Positions 18,558 through 28,469 of a stretch of 64,000 bases of DNA are shown in pieces. Within the stretch, counting starts at the first letter, position 1; the number at the start of each line of letters is the position of its first letter. Both the position numbers and the translations under genes were made by a program. Below the pieces are notes generated by a model that made no database searches, was not told the origin of the DNA, and saw only the letters and a program-made list of their open reading frames with translations. The DNA comes from Mesonia aquimarina (GTDB lineage: Bacteria; Bacteroidota; Bacteroidia; Flavobacteriales; Flavobacteriaceae). The DNA lies in assembly GCF_003667275.1 (NCBI RefSeq), contig NZ_RCNV01000012.1, positions 44,257 to 108,256 of the forward strand, given 5' to 3'.

Positions 18558-20858
18558 TTAGAATTTTAATCGGAACACAAAATTTGGTGTTAAGCCTAAT
18601 GCTTCTTGCTCTATAAGTTCAATGTCATTGTTATTTGGGCGCTCATAATAGGCATTTATAATATTTTTTCTGTCTAATAAATTCCAAATAGAAATACCTA
18701 CGTAAGCATCCAGATTTTTGTTGAGGTTAAACTCTTTACTTGCAGAAACATCTACTCGTAAATAGTTTTTTAGGTTGCTACTGTTAGCTTCTTCATATTG
18801 AAAAATATTATTTTCAAGTCCATCTGCTGTTAGTGGTGTAAAGGGTTTTCCGGAACGCCAATTTATTCCTCCTGAAAATTTAAACTGATCTAAATTATAA
18901 GACGCTGCAACAGATAAGGAATTGATAATTTCTACATTATTCGGAAAACTAGTGTTTCCTAAATTATCGAAAATATAGTTATTGTTGGTAAGCGAATAGC
19001 TAATCCAGGCGCTCAGATTTTCAAAGCGTTTGTTAACTAAAAAATCAATTCCGTTAATCGTATAATCACCAATAATTTGTGCATACTGATACTGATTTTG
19101 AAATCCTTGACTTTGCGAGCTGATATTGTCTACTTTTTTGGTGTATGCTTCAGCGCTAAAAAGCCATTGATTTCTATAATATCGAAGTCCTAAAGAAAGC
19201 TGCTTACTCTTTAATATGGGAATGTCTTGTTGATTAGCTAATTGCCATCTTCTTTTTTCAATTCCTAAAAAATCAGTTTCAAAATCTATTATTTGTGTGG
19301 TGGTTTGGCTTTTTAACTCTCCTAAAACTTCTAGGGTGAAAAAATCTAAAAAACGCTGATTAAAAGTAATACGAGGTTCTGCTAATAATAAATTAAACTT
19401 GTTGAAGTAATTAAACCTTCCGCCAATTTCAGCTCGTGTTTGCTTATTGTCAGATCTGTATTTTATGGATGAAAATAGCGCGTGAGTGGTTAATGATTCT
19501 TCATCTTCTTGCATAAAAGAAGGGTTGCTAATTTTTTCGGTATCACGAATATTCGTTCCTATAAATTCATATCCATTTTGAAATTGGAAATACTTATTGA
19601 AATTTAGAAGCGTATTAATTTTTAGCCCAAATTCATTTACATTATTTTCTTGGTAAACCCGTTGATCTTCAAAAACGTCGGCATTAGTTCCGTTAACATT
19701 GTAATTTGAATAATAAAATTGAGTAGAGCTTTCAAAATTATTGCTCCATGTTCTGTTATGATGAATACCAAAACCTAAACTTTTTTGAGACAAACTACTT
19801 TCTCTCGAAACTAGATTGCCGCCGATTAGTGCATTTTCTGTAAAAGCTAAATCATTTCCGGTGTAAATGAAATTTACACGTAATTTATCTTGGTCAGAAA
19901 AATCATATAGCCAACGTACACTTGCATCAAAAAAATTAAAATCTTGGTCGCTATTGATACTTTGTGGAGTGCTGGAAGTTATTTCGGTATCTTGAAAAGC
20001 TCGATCGTAGTATTGATAATAAGTAGGGGTAATAAAAAAACCGTTTATTGAATTTCTTGCAGAAACTTGAATAGAAGATTTTTCACCTAGAGGGGTATCA
20101 ACAAATCCATGAGTGCTTATAAAATTTACACCGACTTCTCCATAAAAATTTTTGTTGAGGTCTTTTTCGGTTTCCATGGAAATAACACTGGAAACGCTAT
20201 TGCCAAAAGCCGGGTTTGTACCATTTTTTATAAGACTTACTTTTTTTGTTTGATATGGATTGAAGGAAGAAATTAAGCCAAAAAAGTGTCCATATTGATA
20301 CATTCTAATGCCATCCCACAAAATTAAATTCTGATCGTTGGTGCCACCGCGGACATTAATATTAGAAACTGTTTCATTTACACTTTCTACACCGGGAAGT
20401 GCTTGTAATGTTTGTAAAGCATCGGGCTCTATTAGACCGGGAAGGATTCCGAAATTTTTATAGTTAATTTCAAAAACACCATTATTTTTTTTGTTGATTC
20501 CTTTTGCTAAGAAGTTAGTAAGCATAACTTCTTCTAGCTTTTCTACAGGTTTAAAATTTTCGTGATCTTTTTTTTTTTGAATCGCAATAATATTATTGCT
20601 TATAGCTTGAAATAAAAAGTTGGTTTGCTTATTTAGATAAGTCATCGTTTCGTTGAACGATAAGTTAGTATCAGGAGGAATAAGCTCAATTTTTTTTACA
20701 TCACGATTTGCATAAGAAAATTTGATGTTAAAACGCTTTTCAATTTGAGTTAATATTTGTGTAAGTGGGAGTTTTTTTTCTTGGGTTTGTGCAGTGATAC
20801 TTCCCAAAGAAAATAATATAATAAAAAATAAACAGTATATTTTTTTACTCACGTTCAC
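18558..20858 (-). CDS. TonB-dependent receptor with STN (signalling-type) N terminus
   Basis: The 766-residue protein has a signal peptide (about 1-23), an STN domain (about 30-95, with FNIKFSYANRDV), a plug domain (about 105-225, with ALPGVESVNETVSNINVRGG) and a 22-strand-type barrel to the end, closing in PNFVFRLKF. It takes up an unknown ligand across the outer membrane using TonB. The start is a GTG: GTG codons at 20858 and 20852 both overlap the fecR stop, so translation is probably coupled. It is the last gene of a sigma-fecR-receptor unit, the FecIRA layout, so binding of its ligand should signal through FecR to the sigma factor. Confidence 0.92.
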   Translation of the reverse strand: MNVSKKIYCLFFIILFSLGSITAQTQEKKLPLTQILTQIEKRFNIKFSYANRDVKKIELIPPDTNLSFNETMTYLNKQTNFLFQAISNNIIAIQKKKDHENFKPVEKLEEVMLTNFLAKGINKKNNGVFEINYKNFGILPGLIEPDALQTLQALPGVESVNETVSNINVRGGTNDQNLILWDGIRMYQYGHFFGLISSFNPYQTKKVSLIKNGTNPAFGNSVSSVISMETEKDLNKNFYGEVGVNFISTHGFVDTPLGEKSSIQVSARNSINGFFITPTYYQYYDRAFQDTEITSSTPQSINSDQDFNFFDASVRWLYDFSDQDKLRVNFIYTGNDLAFTENALIGGNLVSRESSLSQKSLGFGIHHNRTWSNNFESSTQFYYSNYNVNGTNADVFEDQRVYQENNVNEFGLKINTLLNFNKYFQFQNGYEFIGTNIRDTEKISNPSFMQEDEESLTTHALFSSIKYRSDNKQTRAEIGGRFNYFNKFNLLLAEPRITFNQRFLDFFTLEVLGELKSQTTTQIIDFETDFLGIEKRRWQLANQQDIPILKSKQLSLGLRYYRNQWLFSAEAYTKKVDNISSQSQGFQNQYQYAQIIGDYTINGIDFLVNKRFENLSAWISYSLTNNNYIFDNLGNTSFPNNVEIINSLSVAASYNLDQFKFSGGINWRSGKPFTPLTADGLENNIFQYEEANSSNLKNYLRVDVSASKEFNLNKNLDAYVGISIWNLLDRKNIINAYYERPNNNDIELIEQEALGLTPNFVFRLKF

Positions 20859-21756
20859 TTAAGATTACAGTACTGTTGTTTTGCTCGTACGTTAGATTAA
20901 AAGGAACGGTAATAGATTGTAAGGCCGTTTTTAAATCGTTATGTACAAAGCTTCCGGTAAACAACTCGTCTGTATCAAAAGTAAGTTTTTTTAACGTAAT
21001 CTCTATATTATATTGGCGTTCTAATTCTGAGATAACTTGTTCTAGCGGTACGCTGTTAAAGCTACTTACGCCATCTAGCCAACTTGGTTTACGCGCAGAG
21101 ATACCTTTTTGATGGGTGATGTTTCCAATTAACTGAAAATTTTCTCCGGCAGCTAATTTAATTTCTTTTTGTGGTGTAGTTACTTTCACTAAACCTTCGT
21201 AGCAAGTTACTTCTAAATAATCTCCACGTTGCTTTACATTAAATTTAGTGCCTAAAACACTAATATTTCCAGCTGTGGTTTCTACCGTGAATTTTTTTCC
21301 TTTGGCAACTTCAAAATAAGCCTCTCCGTTAAGTTTTAACAGACGGTTTTTATTCCATTTAGATTTATAATAAGTCAATGAAGAACCATCATTTAGTTCT
21401 ACAGAAGATTCATCGGGAAGAATTACATGTTCTGTTGTTCCAGCTAGTGCTTGTATTTCTGTAGCAGAATTGTAAGAAATAGCAAAATATACTGAAAACG
21501 CAATTGCTGCAACTGCTGCAACTTTAAGAAGCTGTTTAGTCCAAGAAGATTTTTGTTTAGATTCTTCTATAGCCGCATTTATTTTTTGAAAGCTTTTTGC
21601 TTTATTATATGCGGGAACTGTAAACTGCTCTGCGGTTTCAGCTATTTTTTTATAATCCTGATACTCTTCTAATTGGCGTAACTCGTTCAGCTCTTCTTGT
21701 GAGAGCTGATTGTCTAGCCATTTTTGTATGAGTTTTTCTTGCTTCATCTTTTTCAT
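20845..21756 (-). CDS. FecR family anti-sigma factor
   Basis: The 303-residue inner-membrane protein has a short cytoplasmic N terminus (about 1-73) that would hold the sigma factor, one transmembrane helix (about 75-97), a FecR domain (about 110-205, with EHVILPDESSVELNDGSSLTYY and GEAYFEVAKGKKFTVET) and a C-terminal DUF4974 domain (about 225-300) that would meet the receptor STN domain in the periplasm. It overlaps the receptor gene by 14 bases and follows the sigma gene by 47. An alternative ATG at 21747 would remove three residues. Confidence 0.93.
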   Translation of the reverse strand: MKKMKQEKLIQKWLDNQLSQEELNELRQLEEYQDYKKIAETAEQFTVPAYNKAKSFQKINAAIEESKQKSSWTKQLLKVAAVAAIAFSVYFAISYNSATEIQALAGTTEHVILPDESSVELNDGSSLTYYKSKWNKNRLLKLNGEAYFEVAKGKKFTVETTAGNISVLGTKFNVKQRGDYLEVTCYEGLVKVTTPQKEIKLAAGENFQLIGNITHQKGISARKPSWLDGVSSFNSVPLEQVISELERQYNIEITLKKLTFDTDELFTGSFVHNDLKTALQSITVPFNLTYEQNNSTVILSERE

Positions 21757-21803
21757 TTCTCTGCTTATAAAACAATTAGATAGCTTTTTTTCCTACCCCG
21801 TCA

Positions 21804-22319
21804 TTAAATTTCTTTAATATCTTTTCTTAATTTTTTAAGCGCACTGTAAATTCTTTTTTCAACTGCTTTTCTAGAAATACCTAATTCTTCTGCAATTTGT
21901 TTATGTCTTTTTCCTTCTACACGATTCATTAAAAAAGCGGTTCGTTGCGCATCGGTTAAATTGGCAAGTGCTTTTTGATATTTTTTTAGGTATTCTTCTT
22001 CCTCTAGTAAAAATTGAGGATCTTGATTGTCTATATTGGCTCTTTTGCTTTTCTGATATTTTAAAACAACCTTTTTGTGCTTAGCTTCATTAAGCATTAA
22101 ATTATTTGCGACAGTAAAAAGAAAACTTTTTGCTTTATCAGGAGGAACGGTTTTGCAATTTTTCCAAAGCTTTATAAAAGCTTCTTGCATTTTATCTTCG
22201 GGATTTAAATCTTCACCAAACTTAAAATAGAGAAAATTAAAAATATGGTCTGCATAAGTGTCATAAATCTTAGCGAAAATGGACTCTTTGCATACGTTAT
22301 CATTTAACTTTTTTGTCAT
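21804..22319 (-). CDS. ECF RNA polymerase sigma factor (FecI-like)
   Basis: The 171-residue sigma-70 family protein has region 2 (about 20-85, with HIFNFLYFKFGEDLNPEDKMQEAFIKLWKN-type sequence including the DKMQEAF element) and region 4 (about 115-165, with RTAFLMNRVEGKRHKQIAEELGIS and RKAVEKRIYSALKKL). Region 3 is absent, which defines an ECF factor. It directs RNA polymerase to the promoter of this unit or of related receptors once released by the FecR protein encoded next to it. Confidence 0.94.
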   Translation of the reverse strand: MTKKLNDNVCKESIFAKIYDTYADHIFNFLYFKFGEDLNPEDKMQEAFIKLWKNCKTVPPDKAKSFLFTVANNLMLNEAKHKKVVLKYQKSKRANIDNQDPQFLLEEEEYLKKYQKALANLTDAQRTAFLMNRVEGKRHKQIAEELGISRKAVEKRIYSALKKLRKDIKEI

Positions 22320-22393
22320 TTTTAATTTAATTTTCGCAGTAAATTTAGAAAAAAATTAATGTATTGGTAGGAATTTTTTATTTTGTGTTGTTC

Positions 22394-22401
22394 TATTTTT
22401 G
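22394..22401 (+). promoter_or_regulatory. Candidate -7 promoter element for the 150-residue gene
   Basis: TATTTTTG matches TAnnTTTG, 27 bases before the ATG at 22429, on the strand opposite to the sigma factor gene. Confidence 0.45.
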
Positions 22402-22428
22402 TAAATTGACGGGTAAAATGAGAAAAAT

Positions 22429-22881
22429 ATGAAAACCAATTTATTAAACTCTCTTTTGCTTTATTGGTCTTTTGAAAACGCTGAGATTGTAAATGAGGGC
22501 CTTTCTAGTTTAAGCTCTGTTAATTTATCTGGTTTTGCTAAACAAGATAATACTAATATTGAAGAAGTTACATGTTTGGCGGTTTTATATCCTCTTTTTT
22601 TAGAGGTTTATAGTGAAAAAGAGATGATTGTTGTAAAGTTGAAAGAAGAACAAGATTTTGCAGCTTTTTTAGCTGAAATAGATGAAGATTTAATTGTTAG
22701 ATTGAATTTTCCTTTAAAAATAATTATTAATGATAAAGAGGAGGTAATCGCTTCTGAAGAAAAGTTTTTAGCCACAATTAGTAATCAGCTAAATAATATG
22801 AATAAATCTTCACAAGCAGCTTTTTATAAAGAAAAAAATAGAGCCGTAAATTGTGTCTCTTCACCATATATTTTCAGATGA
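22429..22881 (+). CDS. Hypothetical protein, 150 residues, divergent from the ECF sigma gene
   Basis: I cannot assign a function. No classical signal peptide is visible: the N terminus (LLNSLLLYWSFENAEIV) is only mildly hydrophobic. The centre has a regular pattern, YPLFLEVYSE..MIVVKLKEEQDFAAFL and then LNFPLKIIINDKEEVIASEEKF, which resembles the two-fold strand pattern of Bacteroidetes surface or lipoprotein sequences found near FecIR systems; this is a weak recollection. It has its own promoter-like element and a strong terminator, so it is a monocistronic gene. Coding is supported by these flanking signals and by codon use like its neighbours. Confidence 0.6.
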   Translation: MKTNLLNSLLLYWSFENAEIVNEGLSSLSSVNLSGFAKQDNTNIEEVTCLAVLYPLFLEVYSEKEMIVVKLKEEQDFAAFLAEIDEDLIVRLNFPLKIIINDKEEVIASEEKFLATISNQLNNMNKSSQAAFYKEKNRAVNCVSSPYIFR

Positions 22882-22936
22882 AACCATTTGGAAATTGTTA
22901 GTTGTTTTTAGTTAAACATTTTTTATTATTTGGGGT

Positions 22937-22972
22937 GAAAAAGTCGTTGTAATGACGGCTTTTTCTTTTTTT
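22937..22972 (+). terminator. Rho-independent terminator after the 150-residue gene
   Basis: GAAAAAGTCGT (22937-22947) pairs with ACGGCTTTTTC (22955-22965), with one G-T pair, followed by T residues. Confidence 0.85.
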
Positions 22973-22973
22973 A

Positions 22974-23005
22974 TAAAAAAAAACGCCCGTTAAAAAACAG
23001 GCGTT
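22974..23005 (-). terminator. Rho-independent terminator after proA
   Basis: On the minus strand AACGCC and GGCGTT arms (23000-23005 and 22982-22987 in plus coordinates) form a hairpin followed by a long U-run. It stands back to back with the plus-strand terminator. Confidence 0.85.
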
Positions 23006-23026
23006 CTCATTTATAAAATTAAGATT

Positions 23027-24226
23027 TTACTCTCTAATATGTCCGTCTCCAAAAACATAATATTTATTAGTCACCAATTGTTTTAATCCTAACGGACCAC
23101 GGTGGTGTAATTTATCTGTGCTTATTGCTAATTCTGCCCCAACACCCATTTGTCCGCCATCTGTAAATCTGGTAGAAGCATTGTGGTAAACAGCAGCACT
23201 ATCAATTTGTTCCATAAATTTAGCCGCTTTCTCTTTATCTTCAGTTAATATGGAAGCAGAGTGACCACCTGAATATTTGTTGATCATTTCTATAGCTTGG
23301 TCAAGACCATCAACTTCAGCTAATAGAATTTTAAGCGCTAAAAACTCTTCATACCAAATATCTTCGTTTGGTATTTTATCTTCGTTGCTGAGTGTTTTTC
23401 CTACCTTGTTATCAACTAAAATATCAACATTCACTTTCTTCATTACTTCTTGAAGCTCTTTAAGTTTCGTTTCGTAATTAGGAATATTTTTGTCGATTAA
23501 TACTTTATCTAGAGCATTGCAACCAGAAATTTTATCTGTTTTTGCATTTACAATGACTTTTACTGTTTTCTCCCAATCAGCATCTTCGGCAACATATAAA
23601 AAGTTGTTTCCTCTACCACTAATAAGTACAGCGCAAGTGGCGTGATCTTTAACAAATTTAATTAAACGTTCACTTCCGCGAGGAACGATAAGATCTAATT
23701 TTTCGGTAGGGTTTCTTAAGAACTCTTGGGTTTCTTCACGTTTTAAGTGAAGTAGTTTGATCCAATCTTTAGAGAGGTCGTTTTCTTCTAAAGCCTCATG
23801 CCAGCATTTTTCTAAAATTAAATTACTGTTGATAGCCTCTTTTCCACCTTTTAGTAAAATTTTATTATTGGCTTTAAAAGCGAGAACTGCAGCTTCAATT
23901 GTTACATCCGGACGAGATTCGTAAATAATCATAATTGTTCCGAAGGGAGCAGTTCTATTAGTTATTTTTAAACCGCTATCTAAAGTAATGTCAGAAATTT
24001 CTTTTCCGACAGGATCTTCTTGTTCTTTTACTTCTTTAATAGCTTGAATCATGCCGTCAACTTTAGCTTCGTTTACAACCAATCGGTCGTATAAAGCTTG
24101 ATCGTCACGATTAAAAGCCTCAAGATCTTTTTGATTTTCTTTTATAATATTTGCTCGTTCTCGATCAATAATTTTCATCATTGATTCTAGAACTTTATCT
24201 TTTATTTTTGAACTTAAAAGTTTCAT
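23027..24226 (-). CDS. proA: Glutamate-5-semialdehyde dehydrogenase (gamma-glutamyl phosphate reductase)
   Basis: The 399-residue NADPH-dependent enzyme reduces gamma-glutamyl phosphate to glutamate-5-semialdehyde, the second step of proline synthesis. It is an aldehyde dehydrogenase-fold protein with FGTIMIIYESRPDVTIEAA, LKGGKEAINSN, the catalytic Cys in ISGCNALDK (about residue 236) and the C-terminal FTDGGQMGVGAELAISTDKLHHRGPLG-type region. Length is near the lower end of the family. It is the last gene of proC-proB-proA, 29 bases after proB. Confidence 0.95.
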   Translation of the reverse strand: MKLLSSKIKDKVLESMMKIIDRERANIIKENQKDLEAFNRDDQALYDRLVVNEAKVDGMIQAIKEVKEQEDPVGKEISDITLDSGLKITNRTAPFGTIMIIYESRPDVTIEAAVLAFKANNKILLKGGKEAINSNLILEKCWHEALEENDLSKDWIKLLHLKREETQEFLRNPTEKLDLIVPRGSERLIKFVKDHATCAVLISGRGNNFLYVAEDADWEKTVKVIVNAKTDKISGCNALDKVLIDKNIPNYETKLKELQEVMKKVNVDILVDNKVGKTLSNEDKIPNEDIWYEEFLALKILLAEVDGLDQAIEMINKYSGGHSASILTEDKEKAAKFMEQIDSAAVYHNASTRFTDGGQMGVGAELAISTDKLHHRGPLGLKQLVTNKYYVFGDGHIRE

Positions 24227-24255
24227 GTGTTGTTTTTAAAAATTAAACTTACTTT

Positions 24256-25026
24256 TTATGAAATAAATTTAGTACCTACTTCTTTATCGTCTATAATATC
24301 TACAATAACATTTTGACGTTTTCCGTTCGCGATGTAAGTAGGGATGTCTTTTCCAGCAGCACCTTTGGCAATTTTCAGTTTAGACTCCATTCCGCCACGG
24401 CCTTCTCCTTCTTTTTTACCGGAAGCTTTTACATACTTTTCAACATTTTGATTAACTTTTACTTCGGCTAATTTTGTTGAATTTTCATCATCTGGATGTC
24501 CGGTATAAAGTCCATCTGTATCCGTTAAAATTATTAGTCTATCCGCATCAATTAACTCGGCTACTAGACTTGCTAATTCATCATTGTCAGAAAACATAGA
24601 CATAGTTAATGAAACAGCATCGTCTTCGTTGGCTATAGGGATAATTCCTTCAGAAAGAAGACCTTCATAACAGTTTATCATGTTTTCACGATATTTTCCC
24701 GGAGTAAAGTCCCTTTTTGTGGCTAGCACTTGTGCACAACGCATTCCGTAATCGTGAAAAATACTGTAATAGTGGCGCATCATTCTGGGTTGACCTACTG
24801 AAGAATATACTTGTCTTCTTGTAGATTTATCTTCGATTGAACATTCTCCTAAGACTTCTTTACCTGCAATAGCTGAACCAGAAGAAACTAAAACCACCAT
24901 AATATCTCTTTCATACAAGACAGAAATTTGTCGTACAAGTTCTTTTAATACAGGGCCTAAAATTCGGTTATCTTTGTTGGTTAATACATTAGTACCAACT
25001 TTTACTACAATTCTTTTAATTGACAT
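24256..25026 (-). CDS. proB: Glutamate 5-kinase, short form without PUA domain
   Basis: The 256-residue kinase phosphorylates glutamate on its gamma-carboxyl group in the first step of proline synthesis. The amino-acid-kinase fold is complete: VVKVGTNVLTN, LVSSGSAIAGKEVL, IPIANEDDAVS, DADRLIILTDTDGLYTG and the glycine-rich GEGRGGMESKLKIAK. The RNA-binding-like PUA domain of the E. coli enzyme (367 residues) is missing, as is normal in many Bacteroidetes, so feedback control may differ. It lies between proC and proA. Confidence 0.95.
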   Translation of the reverse strand: MSIKRIVVKVGTNVLTNKDNRILGPVLKELVRQISVLYERDIMVVLVSSGSAIAGKEVLGECSIEDKSTRRQVYSSVGQPRMMRHYYSIFHDYGMRCAQVLATKRDFTPGKYRENMINCYEGLLSEGIIPIANEDDAVSLTMSMFSDNDELASLVAELIDADRLIILTDTDGLYTGHPDDENSTKLAEVKVNQNVEKYVKASGKKEGEGRGGMESKLKIAKGAAGKDIPTYIANGKRQNVIVDIIDDKEVGTKFIS

Positions 25027-25050
25027 AATTTGGTTTTGTTGGTTATTTAT

Positions 25051-25854
25051 TTATTGTTCGCCAAGCTCTACAGCTCGGTCAAATGCAGCATAAGCAGCAT
25101 CTTGAATTAGTTGTTTTACATTATTGTCTTCCATAGAGTCTAACGCTGCTCTGGTGGTTCCGCCTTTTGATGCAACACGATCCATCCAAGATTTTGGTGA
25201 AAGATCAGATTGATTAAATAACTCTACAGCACCTTCAAAAGTGTTGCTCACTAAGACTTTTGAATCGTAATCTGAGAATCCCATTTTAAGTGCGGCCTCA
25301 AGCATAGATTGCATAAAATAAAATACATAGGCAGGCCCACTTCCTGAAATTCCTGTAGAGGCATCAATAAAGTTTTCGGTTTCCACATGAATAGATTCGC
25401 CTGTTGTATCAAGTAAGCTACGAACCATAATTAATTCTACCTTAGAAACTGCCTCAGATTCCGTATACGAGGTGACGCCTTTGCCAACCTGCGCCGGTAA
25501 ATTGGGCATTGTTCTAATAACTTTTTTTGCACCTAATCGCTCTTTGATAGAATCTATAGTGACTCCGGCCATCAACGATACAAATATTTGTTGATCGTTT
25601 ATCATCGGTTTAATTTGACTAAATAAGTCATCGCTATGATACGGTTTTACCGCAATAAAAACTACGTCGGCTTTAGGGAGACAATCTTCTAAATTGTCGT
25701 ATACATCAAAGTGAGAAACTTTTTCTAAACTTGAAATTTTTTCTGGATCAGTGTCATATATTTTTAGATTATGCTTAGCCAGTAAAGGAGATTTTGCCAT
25801 TCCTTCTGAATAAGTTAATCCCATATTTCCTGCTCCAATAACTAATACTTTCAT
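25051..25854 (-). CDS. proC: Pyrroline-5-carboxylate reductase
   Basis: The 267-residue enzyme reduces 1-pyrroline-5-carboxylate to proline with NAD(P)H. The Rossmann motif VIGAGNMGLTYSEG is at residues 4-17, and the signatures MPNLPAQVGKGVTSY (about 117-131), GISGSGPAYVFYFM and the C-terminal SKGGTTRAALDSME are present. Length is normal. It is the first gene of the unit, so all three proline genes are cotranscribed. The gap upstream contains a 9-bp inverted repeat. Confidence 0.96.
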   Translation of the reverse strand: MKVLVIGAGNMGLTYSEGMAKSPLLAKHNLKIYDTDPEKISSLEKVSHFDVYDNLEDCLPKADVVFIAVKPYHSDDLFSQIKPMINDQQIFVSLMAGVTIDSIKERLGAKKVIRTMPNLPAQVGKGVTSYTESEAVSKVELIMVRSLLDTTGESIHVETENFIDASTGISGSGPAYVFYFMQSMLEAALKMGFSDYDSKVLVSNTFEGAVELFNQSDLSPKSWMDRVASKGGTTRAALDSMEDNNVKQLIQDAAYAAFDRAVELGEQ

Positions 25855-25895
25855 TTTTTCAATTTATTGATTATCAGTATAATTTTTTCTATTCA

Positions 25896-25928
25896 ATAAG
25901 GCACAAGTTTTATGCAGAAGTGCCTTAT
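25896..25928. repeat. 9-bp inverted repeat in the proC-pnp gap
   Basis: In the 315-base gap between proC and pnp, ATAAGGCAC (25896-25904) and GTGCCTTAT (25920-25928) form a perfect inverted repeat with a 15-base spacer, about 40 bases upstream of the proC start. No T-tract follows on either strand. It could be an operator or RNA leader for proCBA. Apart from this and the pnp terminator, I see nothing else in the gap. Confidence 0.35.
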
Positions 25929-26117
25929 AAAATAATTGGTTTTATGTAATTCAACAATTTAACAAATATCAATTGGTTTAGCTGTGCCTTTTACATTATT
26001 TTAATAAAATAGCTGTGATATATGAATTGATTTGTTTTTATGTTGTATTGGCTTAGGTGACAAAGCGTCGTAAACTCGCAAGTATGTCAGTTAATGTTAT
26101 CTTAAATCGAAATAAAA

Positions 26118-26147
26118 AAAAGCCTTAGCTTGTCGGCTAAGGCTTTT
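26118..26147 (-). terminator. Rho-independent terminator after pnp
   Basis: A perfect 12-bp stem, AAAAGCCTTAGC (26118-26129) with GCTAAGGCTTTT (26136-26147) and a six-base loop, followed on the minus strand by a U-run. Confidence 0.92.
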
Positions 26148-26169
26148 AAAAAATAAAATTATTTTATTT

Positions 26170-28338
26170 TTAATCTTTTTTATTGTTGTTCTCTTTTGAA
26201 GAACCTTTTTTATCTTCTCTTGGCGGTCTAGCAAGTAAAGCTTTTCTAGAAACTTTTTCTTTTCTAGTTTTTGGATCTACACCAAAATATTTCACATCAA
26301 TAACGTCACCAAGATTCAATACATCGGTTACATTATTAGTACGCTCCCAAGCTAATTCAGAAATATGTAATAAGACTTCATTTCCTGGTGCTTCAGTATA
26401 TTCAACGACTGCTCCAAAGTCTAAAAGCTTAATTACTTTTACTTCATAAACGCTTCCTTTTTCAGGTTTAAAGGTTACTGAATCAATCTTAGCTAAAACT
26501 TTGTCAATTCCTTCTTGCTGAGTCCCTAATATTTCAATAATACCTTCTTCGGTTACAGGATCTTCATTGATTACAATTTCAGTTCCAGTTTCTTTTTGAA
26601 GTTCTTGAATTACTTTTCCTCCAGGTCCGATCATTGCACCAATAAATTCATTTGGAATTCTTCGGGTAATAATTTTTGGAGCGTGTGCTTTTACCTCTTG
26701 ATTTGGTGCAGAAATAGTATCGGTGATTTTACCTAAAATATGAAGTCTTCCTTCTCTTGCTTGTTTTAGTGCGTTGACTAAAATTTCGTAAGAAAGTCCT
26801 TTAATTTTGATATCCATTTGACAAGCCGTAATACCGTCTTCTGTACCGGTTACTTTAAAGTCCATATCTCCTAAAGCATCTTCATCTCCTAAAATATCAG
26901 AAAGAACTGCATAATTATCACCTTGAGAAATTAATCCCATAGCGATACCGGATACCGGCTTTTTTAAGTTAATACCAGCATCCATTAATCCCATAGTTCC
27001 TGCGCAAACAGTAGCCATTGAAGAAGAGCCGTTGGATTCTAATACTTCTGAAACTACACGAACCGTATAAGGACAATCTTCCGGAATCATTCCTTTTAAT
27101 GCTCGTTGTGCTAAATTTCCGTGACCAATTTCTCTTCTAGAAGTTCCTCTAATTGGATATGCTTCTCCCGTTGAAAAAGGAGGGAAGTTGTAATGTAAAT
27201 AAAATGTTTCTTCACCTTGATGGGTTGGTAAGTCTACTTGATTTGCTTCTCTTGAAGTTCCTAAAGTTACCGTAGCTAAAGCTTGTGTTTCCCCTCTTGT
27301 GAAAATTGAAGATCCGTGAGTTGAAGGTAGGTAATCTACTTCGCACCAAATTGGACGAACTTCGTCAGTTTTTCTTCCATCAAGACGAATACCTTCTTTT
27401 AAGGTTAAATCACGAATTGCTTCTTTTTGCGATTTTTTGAAGTATTTTTTAATTAAGTCACTATTTTCTTCTAATTCTTCTTCAGAAAATAAAGCTTGTA
27501 CTTCTTCTTTTACATTTGCAAAAGCATCTGTACGGTCTTTCTTTCCGTGACCTCCTTTTGCAATATCATACACTTTTTGGTATGTAGCTTCGTGTACTTT
27601 TTGTTCAATAGCTTCGTCGTTACGCTCTTTTTCGTACTCACGTGTTTCTTTCTTTCCGAAAGCTTCTGCTAATTTACGTTGTGCTTCACATTGCTTTTTG
27701 ATGGCTTCGTGAGCAAACTTGATAGCTTCTGCCATTTCTTCTTCAGAAATTTCATCCATTTCTCCTTCAACCATAGAAACACTGTCCTCTGATGCACCAA
27801 CCATCATGTCGATATCGGCTTCATCTAATTGAGCGCGACTTGGATTAATTATAAATTCTCCGTTGATTCGCGCTACTCTTGCTTCTGAAATAGGATATTC
27901 AAAAGGGATGTCTGATAACTGTATAGCTGCTGAAGCGGCCAATCCTGCTAAAGCGTCTGGCATAACTTCTTCGTCATGCGACATTAGCTGAATCATTACT
28001 TGTGTTTCAAACTTGTAATCGCTTGGGAAAAGTGGACGTAGTACACGGTCTACCAAACGCATAGTTAAAATTTCTTCGTTACTTGGTCTAGCTTCTCTTT
28101 TAAAGAATCCGCCCGGGTATCTTCCTGCTGCAGCAAATTTTTCGCGATAATCTACAGTTAATGGAAAGAAATCCATCGTGCTTGGTTTGTAAGAAGATAC
28201 AACCGTACAAAGTAACATAGCGTCACCCATTTGTACAACAACAGACCCGTGGGCTTGTTTTGCTAATTTTCCGGTTTCGAGAGAAATGGTTCTTCCATCT
28301 CCTAAATCGATAACCTCTTTAAATGTTTGTGGAATCAT
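26170..28338 (-). CDS. pnp: Polyribonucleotide nucleotidyltransferase (PNPase)
   Basis: The 722-residue 3'-5' exoribonuclease degrades RNA phosphorolytically and can add tails. Domain order is complete: RNase PH-like domain 1 (about 10-225), an all-helical linker, RNase PH-like domain 2 (about 315-540, with [19 protein letters not shown] and [20 protein letters not shown]), KH (about 555-610, [17 protein letters not shown]) and S1 (about 620-695, [19 protein letters not shown]). The C terminus is a short Lys/Asn-rich tail. It lies downstream of rpsO on the same strand, as in many bacteria, but a terminator separates the two genes. Confidence 0.97.
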   Translation of the reverse strand: MIPQTFKEVIDLGDGRTISLETGKLAKQAHGSVVVQMGDAMLLCTVVSSYKPSTMDFFPLTVDYREKFAAAGRYPGGFFKREARPSNEEILTMRLVDRVLRPLFPSDYKFETQVMIQLMSHDEEVMPDALAGLAASAAIQLSDIPFEYPISEARVARINGEFIINPSRAQLDEADIDMMVGASEDSVSMVEGEMDEISEEEMAEAIKFAHEAIKKQCEAQRKLAEAFGKKETREYEKERNDEAIEQKVHEATYQKVYDIAKGGHGKKDRTDAFANVKEEVQALFSEEELEENSDLIKKYFKKSQKEAIRDLTLKEGIRLDGRKTDEVRPIWCEVDYLPSTHGSSIFTRGETQALATVTLGTSREANQVDLPTHQGEETFYLHYNFPPFSTGEAYPIRGTSRREIGHGNLAQRALKGMIPEDCPYTVRVVSEVLESNGSSSMATVCAGTMGLMDAGINLKKPVSGIAMGLISQGDNYAVLSDILGDEDALGDMDFKVTGTEDGITACQMDIKIKGLSYEILVNALKQAREGRLHILGKITDTISAPNQEVKAHAPKIITRRIPNEFIGAMIGPGGKVIQELQKETGTEIVINEDPVTEEGIIEILGTQQEGIDKVLAKIDSVTFKPEKGSVYEVKVIKLLDFGAVVEYTEAPGNEVLLHISELAWERTNNVTDVLNLGDVIDVKYFGVDPKTRKEKVSRKALLARPPREDKKGSSKENNNKKD

Positions 28339-28436
28339 AGTTTTAAAATCTAATTAAACAATGGTCGTTGTGTTGTTGTGTAGTGGTGTGACCAATGAAA
28401 AACTACCCTTTTGCCAAGGGTGACATTTATATTTAA

Positions 28437-28466
28437 ATAAAAAAAGGGGCATAAAAGCCCCTAATT
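28437..28466 (-). terminator. Rho-independent terminator between rpsO and pnp
   Basis: AGGGGC (28445-28450) and GCCCCT (28457-28462) form a GC-rich stem followed on the minus strand by seven or more U residues. It ends rpsO and may attenuate read-through to pnp. The remaining pnp leader contains a weaker hairpin, CCCTT and AAGGG around 28405-28420. Confidence 0.85.
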
Positions 28467-28469
28467 TTT

